Below are positions 34,588 to 40,553 of a stretch of 40,553 nt of DNA, piece after piece. Source of the stretch: an uncultured Pseudomonas sp. Lineage in GTDB: Bacteria > Pseudomonadota > Gammaproteobacteria > Pseudomonadales > Pseudomonadaceae. The DNA lies in assembly GCF_946885955.1 (NCBI RefSeq), contig NZ_CAMPHI010000043.1:1-40553 (forward strand), written 5' to 3'. The translations under genes and the position numbers were made by a program. The notes beneath the pieces were generated by a model. It did not search any database and was not told the DNA's origin. It saw only the letters and a list, made by a program, of their open reading frames with translations. Each line of letters starts with the position of its first letter. Position 1 is the stretch's first letter.

Positions 34588-34700
34588 TCGCTTGCTCCTA
34601 TAGGCTCGATAACCATCCGTCAGCCGCCGACCGGCCCGCTCGCTGCGAGACGCGCAAGCCCTCTGCTACACTGCCGGCCCACCCGTATCGACCGTACGCA

Positions 34701-35108
34701 ATGGACCGCACCCAACTACAGCACCTGCTACCGCACCGCGGCCCGGCGCTCTGGCTCGAGGGCCTTTTAGCTCACGATGCCCAAAGCATCCGCGGGCTCA
34801 GTGCCTGGCATCACCTGGATGCCTTCGGCCAAGACGCCTCGCCCTGCCTGCTGTTCGAAGCGGCGGCACAGTTGTGCGCCGCGCATGGTGCCTTATACGG
34901 CGACGACAGTGCCATTGAAATGGCGCTGATCGGCAAGCTCTCGCAGTTGCAGTTACATCGCCAGCCCAAGCGCCGCCAAGGTCCGCTGCTGGTCGCCGCC
35001 AACCAACAGGCGTTGAGCCCGGCCGGCGCGCTCTACGCCTTTAGCATCCACGCCGAGGAGCAATTGCTGCTCGATGGCAAACTCCTGCTGGTACTGGTCC
35101 GTGCTTGA
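34701..35108 (+). CDS. Hot-dog fold 3-hydroxyacyl-ACP dehydratase-like protein
   Basis: A 135-residue FabZ/ApeP-like hot-dog protein, first gene of the six-gene operon. The dehydratase His12 lies in LLPHRGPALWLEG (compare LLPHRPPML in FabZ) and the catalytic acid is probably Glu53 in PCLLFEAAAQL. It would remove water from a 3-hydroxyacyl-ACP, or merely hold an acyl chain. The ATG at 34701 has no obvious Shine-Dalgarno. The gene overlaps the following ATPase. Similar hot-dog proteins occur in aryl polyene clusters. Confidence 0.82.
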   Translation: MDRTQLQHLLPHRGPALWLEGLLAHDAQSIRGLSAWHHLDAFGQDASPCLLFEAAAQLCAAHGALYGDDSAIEMALIGKLSQLQLHRQPKRRQGPLLVAANQQALSPAGALYAFSIHAEEQLLLDGKLLLVLVRA

Positions 35109-35985
35109 ATTACGCAACCTCGGCTATCGCTACCCCGGCGCGGCGCAACCGGCGCTGAGCGGCATCGACCTGCAACTGCGCAGCGGCGAATGCCTGGGCC
35201 TGCTCGGCAGCAACGGCGCCGGCAAGACCACCCTGCTGTCGCTGCTCAGCGGCGTGTTGCAGGCGCAGCAGGGCGAGATCGTCTGGCACGGCGAGCGCCG
35301 CCTCGGCCTGGTGCCGCAACAATTGGCGTTCTATGCCGGGCTCAAGGTCCGCGAGAACCTCGAACTGTTCGCCGACCTCTACCGCCTGCGCGGCAACGAA
35401 CGCCGCCAACGCATGGAGTTGTGCATCGCCTGCACCGACCTCGGCGACAAGCTACAACGCCGCAGCGACCGCCTCTCCGGCGGCGAACAGCGCCGCTTGA
35501 ACTTTGCCATCGGCCTGCTGCAACCGGCTGAGCTGTATCTGTTCGACGAGGCCACCGTGGGGGTCGATACCAACAGCCGGCAGATGCTGCTAAGTGCCGT
35601 CGAGCAACTGGTCGCCGCCGGCAAGAGCGCGATCTACACCAGCCACTACCTGGACGAAGTCGAGCGGGTGGCGCAGCGCATCCTGCTGCTGCATGAAGGC
35701 CAGGTCCGCCTCGACCTGGACAAGCGCCAATTGCTCGGCGATAGCCACGGGCTGCTGCTGGAATGGCCGCAAGCGGCGCCAGCGGGCCTGGATACCTTAC
35801 TAGCGCGCCTGCAACTGAGCGGCGAACGCCTGCCCAACGGCGTGCATATCGCCGACTTGAACGGCGAGCAACTGCTGGAAATCACCCGCTTCGTCCAGGC
35901 CCAGGACGGTCTGCCGAGCCTGATGCGCTTCGGCCGCCCCTCTCTGGAGCAGCTTTACCTGCGTCTCAACGGAGGTCGGCTATGA
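35101..35985 (+). CDS. ABC-2 type exporter, ATP-binding subunit
   Basis: A 294-residue ATPase of the DrrA/CcmA/NodI class. Walker A is GSNGAGKTT (about residues 39-47), the signature LSGGEQRRLN, Walker B YLFDEATVGVD, and the switch His lies in YTSHYLDEVERVA. A C-terminal extension of about 80 residues follows. I start it at GTG 35101, where the domain begins (VLELRNLGYRYPG) and which overlaps the upstream stop by eight bases; an ATG at 35074 is the alternative and would add nine residues. It pairs with the permease that follows by a four-base overlap. Confidence 0.93.
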   Translation: MLELRNLGYRYPGAAQPALSGIDLQLRSGECLGLLGSNGAGKTTLLSLLSGVLQAQQGEIVWHGERRLGLVPQQLAFYAGLKVRENLELFADLYRLRGNERRQRMELCIACTDLGDKLQRRSDRLSGGEQRRLNFAIGLLQPAELYLFDEATVGVDTNSRQMLLSAVEQLVAAGKSAIYTSHYLDEVERVAQRILLLHEGQVRLDLDKRQLLGDSHGLLLEWPQAAPAGLDTLLARLQLSGERLPNGVHIADLNGEQLLEITRFVQAQDGLPSLMRFGRPSLEQLYLRLNGGRL

Positions 35986-37169
35986 GGCTAAGGGCGTTGG
36001 TGCGTAAGGAAATCCGCCTGTTGTTGCGCGATCCCCATGCGCTGGCCGTGCTGTTCATCATGCCGACCCTGTTCCTGGTGCTGATGGCCGGAGCCATGTC
36101 CAGCTACCTGCAGGATCAGCCGCCCCCGCTGCGCCTGATACTGGAAGCGCCGCAGGCCAGCGCCTCCAGCGAGCTGTTCGAGGCGGCCTTGCTGGCTCAG
36201 CTGCCCGGCAGCAGCCTGGTCGCCGGCAGCAACGAGGCGCTACCGCATATCAGCCTGGCCGCCGACTTCTCCGCCACTCTGCTGGAAGTACCGCACCAGG
36301 GCCCGCACCTGAGCTACCCGGCGCAGACCGACGCACAGACTCGCCAGCGCCTGCGCAGCGCGGTGACCATCGCCTTGGCGCAAACCCGCCTGCTCGCCTA
36401 CCTGGAGGACAGCGGCGCGGTCGACCCCGACGCGCCGTTGCACGAGCGTCTGGAAATCGCCCGACAACGCACGCAGAGCGAAATCAGCGAGTCGCAACTA
36501 CTGAGCAGCGGCAGCCTTGGCAGCCGCGCCAACGCCACTCAGTTGAGCGTGCCGGCCTGGCTGATCTTCGGCATGTTCTTCGTCATGCTGCCGATGGCCG
36601 CAGGCTTTCAGCGCGAACAGCAAAGCGGCACCCTGCTGCGCTTCCGCTGCCTGGGGCTGAGCCTCGGGAGCCTGGTGTTGAGCAAGCTGCTGCCTTACCT
36701 GGCGATCAACCTGCTGCAATTCGTTCTGCTGCTGGCCCTGGGGGTTTATGGGCTACCGGCGGTCGGCCTGCCGGCACTGAGCCTGCCCGGCAACCCGGCG
36801 GCCTATGTGCTGTTGGCGCTCAGCCTGAGCCTCGCGGCCTGCAGCCTCGGCCTGTTTCTCGCGGCGCTGGCGCGCAGCAGCGAGCAGGCGTTGTTGCTCG
36901 GCGGTGGGCTGAATATCATCCTCGCGGCCATCGGCGGCATCATGGTGCCGAAAAGCGTGATGCCCGAGGCGATGCGCCAGCTGGCCGAAATTTCCCCGAT
37001 GAGCTGGGCGCTGGACGCCTTTCTCACGCTGCTGGTGGGCCATGGCTCGCTGGCCGACATCGCCCCCTATTGCGCCCGCTTGCTGCTGTTCGCAGCGCTG
37101 CTGGGCGGCGGCGGGCTGCTTCTGTTCACTCGACGAGTACGGCAAACGCAATGGACCACACACTACTAG
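35982..37169 (+). CDS. ABC-2 type exporter, permease subunit
   Basis: A 395-residue ABC-2 permease (ABC2_membrane_3 type). One N-terminal helix (about 20-42), a large periplasmic domain (about 45-185) and five more helices between about 190 and 390, starting SVPAWLIFGMFFVMLPMAAG. The family exports lipids, polyketides and antibiotics. A strong GGAGG and an ATGA overlap with the ATPase place both in one translational unit. Its gene overlaps the ACP by 19 bases. Substrate presumably the product of the ACP/ketosynthase genes downstream. Confidence 0.9.
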   Translation: MRLRALVRKEIRLLLRDPHALAVLFIMPTLFLVLMAGAMSSYLQDQPPPLRLILEAPQASASSELFEAALLAQLPGSSLVAGSNEALPHISLAADFSATLLEVPHQGPHLSYPAQTDAQTRQRLRSAVTIALAQTRLLAYLEDSGAVDPDAPLHERLEIARQRTQSEISESQLLSSGSLGSRANATQLSVPAWLIFGMFFVMLPMAAGFQREQQSGTLLRFRCLGLSLGSLVLSKLLPYLAINLLQFVLLLALGVYGLPAVGLPALSLPGNPAAYVLLALSLSLAACSLGLFLAALARSSEQALLLGGGLNIILAAIGGIMVPKSVMPEAMRQLAEISPMSWALDAFLTLLVGHGSLADIAPYCARLLLFAALLGGGGLLLFTRRVRQTQWTTHY

Positions 37170-37417
37170 AACAACAACTCAAGCAGCTGCTGATTCGTGA
37201 GTGCGACAAGGAAGACGATATCGACTGGCAGAGCATCGCCGACGACGAGCCGCTGTTCGGGCGGGAAAGCCGTATCCAGATGGACAGCCTGGACGCCCTG
37301 CAAGTCTCCCTGGCCCTGCAGCAGAGCTATGGCGTACGCATCGAAGGGGCGAAAGATGGCCGGCGTATTCTCAACAGCATCGCCAGCATCGCCGCCTTTA
37401 TCAGGCAGCAACAGTGA
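37151..37417 (+). CDS. Acyl carrier protein
   Basis: An 88-residue carrier protein with the phosphopantetheine serine Ser46 in IQMDSLDALQ. It is acidic and helical as expected (ECDKEDDIDW near the N-terminus). It lies within a type II assembly unit rather than the housekeeping fabD-acpP locus. It overlaps the permease gene by 19 bases and its TGA overlaps the ketosynthase GTG start by four bases. No dedicated phosphopantetheinyl transferase is present, so a housekeeping one must serve it. Confidence 0.92.
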   Translation: MDHTLLEQQLKQLLIRECDKEDDIDWQSIADDEPLFGRESRIQMDSLDALQVSLALQQSYGVRIEGAKDGRRILNSIASIAAFIRQQQ

Positions 37418-38529
37418 CCCCGGTCTACCTGCAGCGCGGCGCCCTGCGCAGTGCCCTGGGCGCGGATCTGCCCGCGGCGGCCCTGGCCCTGCGCAGCGGC
37501 GAACGGCCTCGAGCGGGAAAGTTTTTGCTGCATGAATTGCTGCAACCGCGTCCTTATCTGTATGCCATCGGTCCCGCCGAACCCCTCATACAGCGCCTCC
37601 ACCGTTTGCTGGGTGAAACCCTTGGCGATAGCGAGCAAGCACTCGACGACTGCCTGCTGATCGTCGCCAGCACCGGCCTGGATATCGCCGAGCTGGAGGC
37701 AGAGGTCTGCGCCGATCAGGGTTTTCGCCTGGCACATTCGACGCCCCTCGACTCGCTGGCCGCGCAACTGCGCCAACGCTGGGGTTTCGCCGCGGCCTTC
37801 ACCCTCAATACCGCCTGCTCCAGCGCCGCCAACGGCCTGACCTATGGCGCCCGGCTGATCGCCAATGGGCAATTCAAGCGGGTTATGGTGTTGGCCTTCG
37901 AGCCACCCAGCGCACTGGCCATGCAGGGCTTCGGCGCCCTCGAGCTGACCAGCCCGAGCGGTCGCTACCAACCCTTTCACCCTGAGCGCGACGGTCTGGT
38001 GCTCGGCGAAACCTATGCCTGCGCCCTGCTCGGCCTCGAGCCCGGCCCGGCTCCACTGGCGCGCCTGCTCGGCGGCTTCAGCGCCTGCGACACCAGCAGC
38101 CTGACCGGCACCCGCGAAGACGGCAGCCATATCGACGCGGTGATGCGCGGCGCGCTGCAAAGCGCCGGGCGCAGCGCCAACGAGGTCGACCTGATCAAAT
38201 TGCACGGCACCGCCACCAAGGCCAACGACGACGCCGAAAGCAACGGCACGCGCCGCCTGTTCGGCGAAGCCATGCCAACACTTTGCGCACTCAAGCCCTG
38301 GCTCGGGCATACCCTCGGCGCCTGCGGTCTCAGCGAAACCCTGCTGCTGGTCGAAGCGCTACGCCAAGGCCAACTACCGGGCACCGACTATGCCAACGAA
38401 GCCATATTGCCTCTAGCCGCCGCCCCTTTCGGCGCGGTCGACGATCTGTTGCTGGCGAACTTCTTCGGCTTCGGCGGCAACAACGCCAGCCTGGTATTGC
38501 AAGCCTGCGCGCCGGGAGAACGGCCATGA
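37414..38529 (+). CDS. Beta-ketoacyl-ACP synthase (FabF/APE type)
   Basis: A 371-residue ketosynthase with the complete Cys-His-His set: Cys135 in NTACSSAANGL, His264 in KLHGTATKANDDAES and His299 in KPWLGHTLGACG (with Lys294). It should decarboxylate malonyl-ACP and extend a bound acyl chain. It starts at GTG 37414, overlapping the ACP stop. It is slightly shorter than FabF (about 410) in the N-terminal cap. No ketoreductase follows, so any beta-keto group would depend on FabG or remain. Confidence 0.92.
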   Translation: MTPVYLQRGALRSALGADLPAAALALRSGERPRAGKFLLHELLQPRPYLYAIGPAEPLIQRLHRLLGETLGDSEQALDDCLLIVASTGLDIAELEAEVCADQGFRLAHSTPLDSLAAQLRQRWGFAAAFTLNTACSSAANGLTYGARLIANGQFKRVMVLAFEPPSALAMQGFGALELTSPSGRYQPFHPERDGLVLGETYACALLGLEPGPAPLARLLGGFSACDTSSLTGTREDGSHIDAVMRGALQSAGRSANEVDLIKLHGTATKANDDAESNGTRRLFGEAMPTLCALKPWLGHTLGACGLSETLLLVEALRQGQLPGTDYANEAILPLAAAPFGAVDDLLLANFFGFGGNNASLVLQACAPGERP

Positions 38530-39083
38530 GCGTGATTGCCGCCAGCGAAATCCGCGGCCAGGCCGCGACCACCGACAAACAACTGAAAACCGCCCTGAGC
38601 CAATGGCTGGACAGCCCGCCACGGCGGGTCGACCGTTTGATTCTGCAAGCCCTGCTCGGCGCCGCCGCGCTCAAGGATCAGGTACGCAGCGATTGCGGCC
38701 TGTACCTGGCCGCGCGCTACCCATCGCGCTCGACCATGGGCACGCTGCTCGATACGGTGTGCGTGCAGCAGCATCAGCCAAAACCCTTCGAGTTCGTCAA
38801 CAGCGTCAGCAACTCGGCCGGCTTCCACGTCGCCCAGCAGCTCGGCCTGGAAGGGCCGAACCTGTTTATCGGCGCAGGCGAGCAAGTCTGGTCGCAGCTG
38901 CTCAGCCTGGCGCAACTCGACCTGCACGACGGCCTGGCGACTCAGGCCTTGCTGGTGTTCTGCGACGAGCAACACGACTTCTGCGTACAGGCGCTGTTGC
39001 TCGAAGGCGGCGAAGTGCATCCGCAGGCGAGCGACTTCGTCAGCCTGAGCGCCGACGTAGAAGTACGGCGATTAGTGCTATAG
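38526..39083 (+). CDS. Half-size ketosynthase-like / chain-length-factor-like protein
   Basis: A 185-residue protein resembling the Ketoacyl-synt_2 (PF13723) domain of chain length factors in aryl polyene clusters. FVNSVSNSAGFHVAQQLGLE aligns with the ketosynthase active-site region, but Ser95 replaces the nucleophilic Cys, and there is no C-terminal half with the two His. It likely forms a heterodimer with the preceding ketosynthase and sets chain length. It starts in a four-base overlap. At 185 residues it is shorter than the usual 240 or so for the family. Confidence 0.75.
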   Translation: MSVIAASEIRGQAATTDKQLKTALSQWLDSPPRRVDRLILQALLGAAALKDQVRSDCGLYLAARYPSRSTMGTLLDTVCVQQHQPKPFEFVNSVSNSAGFHVAQQLGLEGPNLFIGAGEQVWSQLLSLAQLDLHDGLATQALLVFCDEQHDFCVQALLLEGGEVHPQASDFVSLSADVEVRRLVL

Positions 39084-39110
39084 AACGCACCATCATGGAT
39101 AAAGCCCACC

Positions 39111-39180
39111 TGTAGGATCCAGGTGGATACCTGGTTCTTGCTGGCGATATTCGAGGCTCGCCAGCAAGCTAGCTCCTACA
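39111..39180. repeat. REP-like hairpin after the ABC/ketosynthase operon
   Basis: tgtagga...tcctaca at the ends and an inner stem (cttgctggcga/tcgccagcaag, about 39138-39169). This resembles the common Pseudomonas REP with 'gccagctcctaca'. It lies 27 bases after the operon's last stop and could serve as its terminator or mRNA-end stabiliser. A copy of the 'ggataagcgcagcgcaatccggg' fragment follows at 39208-39231. Confidence 0.6.
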
Positions 39181-39261
39181 GCTACTGGCGCAACCGTGTT
39201 TGTGACCGGATAAGCGCAGCGCAATCCGGGAGAAAGCCTCCGAGCTAACACTTGAACCGCC

Positions 39262-39450
39262 TCACCCCTTACGCTTGGCCCAGGCGCCCAGTTCCTTCAT
39301 CAGCACGCGCTCCTGCAGCGCTATGGCCTGCAGGCTTGCGGCGATGGGGGAGAAATCTGGTGTGGCGGTCTTGTTGCGGCTGGCGCGCACGCAGGCCGAG
39401 GCGAATTGGCGCCAGTCGTCGCCGATATGACTCTGAGTTCTGCTCTGCCA
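39262..39450 (-). pseudogene. Possible remnant of a coding sequence, C-terminal end
   Basis: A minus-strand frame, open from about 39483, with gene-like codon use from about 39440 to its stop at 39262. It encodes about 55 residues (DDWRQFASACVRASRNK ... LQERVLMKELGAWAKRKG) and ends like a real protein C-terminus. The upstream part overlaps the RTX terminator, so it has no start of its own. It may be the 3' relic of a gene cut by recombination. I do not recognise the parent family. Chance is possible. Confidence 0.25.
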
Positions 39451-39464
39451 AAACGGGTCCCCCG

Positions 39465-39506
39465 GTAAAAAACAAAGGCCCATCGTACGATGAGCCTTTG
39501 TTTAAA
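39465..39506 (-). terminator. Intrinsic terminator of the RTX gene
   Basis: A 16-base stem with one mismatch (aaacaaaggc/gcctttgttt and catcg/cgatg) around a two-base turn, ending 17 bases after the RTX stop on the minus strand. It is followed on that strand by TTTTTT. A strong rho-independent terminator. Confidence 0.85.
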
Positions 39507-39522
39507 CGCTAACGCCGGAGAT

Positions 39523-40553
39523 TTACTGCCAGTTGGCGGCAATCACCACGTCCAATTGTGCACGCTGATCGGCAGTAAGATTGGACTCACCGCCAGCAGG
39601 CACACCGAACGAGGCCATTGCATCGACCAGATTCTGTACTTGGCCGTCCAGCAGGGTCTTGCCATCTGCAGTCTTGAACTGATCCAGATGGTAATTACTG
39701 CCGGAATACCAGTTGCTGATCGTTGCCTTGTCACCTGTGCCAATAATGCTGACACTCAGGCTCGAACCGCTCTGCCTAAACCACAATTGTTCTATCGATA
39801 CACCCTCGTTGAAACTCAGCGTATCCACGCTGCCGGCGGAGGTATCGTAGTTGTTGATAATGTCTTGGCCTGAGCCAGTGCCGAATAGATAGGTATCGTG
39901 GCCACTACCACCTCTGAGGGTGTCGTTGCCGGCACCACCATCGAGCAGGTCGTTACCCTCATCGCCATTGAGCGTGTCGTTATCGGCACCACCAAGCAGC
40001 GTATCGTTGCCCGCACCGCCATTGAGCGTGTCGCTACCGTTACCGCCGTCGATCTGATCATTCAGCACACCGCCGGTGAGGGTGTCGTTACCGTCCAGAC
40101 CGAAGATGCGATTCTCGCCATCGTTGTAACCGGTGATGCTGTCATTGCCTGCCATGCCGTTGGTGAGGACCCGGGCCTTGATGTCGGCTTCGGTCCAGGA
40201 CACGCCATCGGCGAATTCAAACCGCTCAATTTCAAAAGGGTTTGAGTTGAAGTAATTGCTGATCATTACCTGATCGGTCGCCCCGTACCGCAGGTAAAGG
40301 TTATTGCTTATCCGCAATACCGAGGTCACGTCAGTTGAAGCCACGTCAGTGAACTGCAAGATATCGCTGTTGCCAGCTGTCGTGTCGTAGTCACTGACCG
40401 AGTCATAACCCGACCCCTTGGCAAACACATAGGTGTCGTTGCCCTTTCCACCATTGAGGTTGTCATTGCCGAGACCACCATCCAGCACATCGTTGCCGTC
40501 ATCGCCATTGAGCGTGTCGTTATCGGCACCACCAAGCAGCGTATCGTTGCCCG
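39523..40553 (-). CDS. RTX (haemolysin-type calcium-binding) protein, C-terminal part; 5' end outside window
   Basis: At least 343 residues of the C-terminus; the frame is open to the window edge. It has glycine/aspartate nonapeptide repeats of the GGxGxDxLx type (GGAGNDTLLGGADNDTL and others) alternating with two copies of the haemolysin-related HCBP domain (YVFAKGSGYDSVSDYDTTAG and YLFGTGSGQDIINNYDTSAG, each about 85 residues). It ends with a charged, cysteine-free tail (ADQRAQLDVVIAANWQ) suitable for type I secretion. Calcium folds such repeats outside the cell. No T1SS genes are in the window. The activity of the N-terminal part cannot be seen. Confidence 0.93.
   Translation of the reverse strand, partial: GNDTLLGGADNDTLNGDDGNDVLDGGLGNDNLNGGKGNDTYVFAKGSGYDSVSDYDTTAGNSDILQFTDVASTDVTSVLRISNNLYLRYGATDQVMISNYFNSNPFEIERFEFADGVSWTEADIKARVLTNGMAGNDSITGYNDGENRIFGLDGNDTLTGGVLNDQIDGGNGSDTLNGGAGNDTLLGGADNDTLNGDEGNDLLDGGAGNDTLRGGSGHDTYLFGTGSGQDIINNYDTSAGSVDTLSFNEGVSIEQLWFRQSGSSLSVSIIGTGDKATISNWYSGSNYHLDQFKTADGKTLLDGQVQNLVDAMASFGVPAGGESNLTADQRAQLDVVIAANWQ
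39961..40553. repeat. 540-bp direct repeat within the RTX gene
   Basis: The 53 bases at 39961-40013 and 40501-40553 are identical and exactly 540 bases (180 codons) apart. The second copy runs into the window edge, so the identity could extend. This suggests a module of one calcium-binding repeat block plus one HCBP domain duplicated in tandem. Confidence 0.8.

Noticed and set aside
34443..34700. N-terminal extension of the dehydratase gene (start at 34443)
   Set aside because: The extra part is antisense to the methyltransferase gene and low-complexity; the hot-dog domain begins at the ATG at 34701.

Overview
The window is high-GC DNA from the genus Pseudomonas. The evidence is a near-complete, co-linear glycine betaine catabolic block of the kind known from P. 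aeruginosa, together with estA, pip/dtd, HxlR/SDR genes and several Pseudomonas-type intergenic repeat families (REPIN hairpins, 'gtagcccgg' palindromes, one MITE-like element). I cannot name the species.

Layout. (1) 146-2477: an HD-GYP c-di-GMP phosphodiesterase and a divergent PlsC-type acyltransferase. (2) 2719-12105, all minus strand: glyA-soxB-soxD-soxA-soxG-purU-fdhA, which convert sarcosine to glycine and serine and deal with the released one-carbon units. (3) 12537-15415: a TraX-family membrane protein, a small secreted protein, a MITE-like hairpin, a low-specificity threonine aldolase and a small Arg-rich protein. (4) 15480-18206: divergent gbcB and gbcA, the glycine betaine demethylase. 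(5) 18207-19137: a long AT-richer gap. (6) 19138-27297, plus strand: an M19-dipeptidase homologue, a DUF5943 protein, dgcA, dgcB, etfA, etfB and a small unknown, forming the dimethylglycine dehydrogenase operon. Regions 2-6 together take glycine betaine to dimethylglycine, sarcosine, glycine and serine. (7) 27294-29821: a divergent HxlR regulator/SDR pair with clear tandem operators, a DsbA-family isomerase-like protein and a UPF0158 protein. (8) 29994-33914: dtd, pip, a lipoprotein and the autotransporter esterase estA. (9) 34036-39083: an ICMT-type methyltransferase divergent from a tightly overlapping six-gene operon (hot-dog dehydratase, ABC ATPase, ABC permease, ACP, ketosynthase, half-size chain-length-factor-like protein). 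(10) 39523-40553: the 3' end of a large RTX protein that runs off the window.

The most unusual unit is the six-gene operon at 34701-39083. It looks like a minimal aryl-polyene-like or type II fatty-acid assembly line fused to its own ABC-2 exporter. Every gene overlaps the next, there is no ketoreductase, ligase or acyltransferase in the unit, and the second ketosynthase-like subunit is half-length with Ser at the nucleophile position. Other points worth a look are an M19 'dipeptidase' in the dgc operon that has lost most metal ligands, DgcA lacking one of the four cluster cysteines, shared sequence motifs upstream of the betaine and sarcosine operons, repeats inserted inside the dgc operon, and a 540-bp repeat in the RTX gene.
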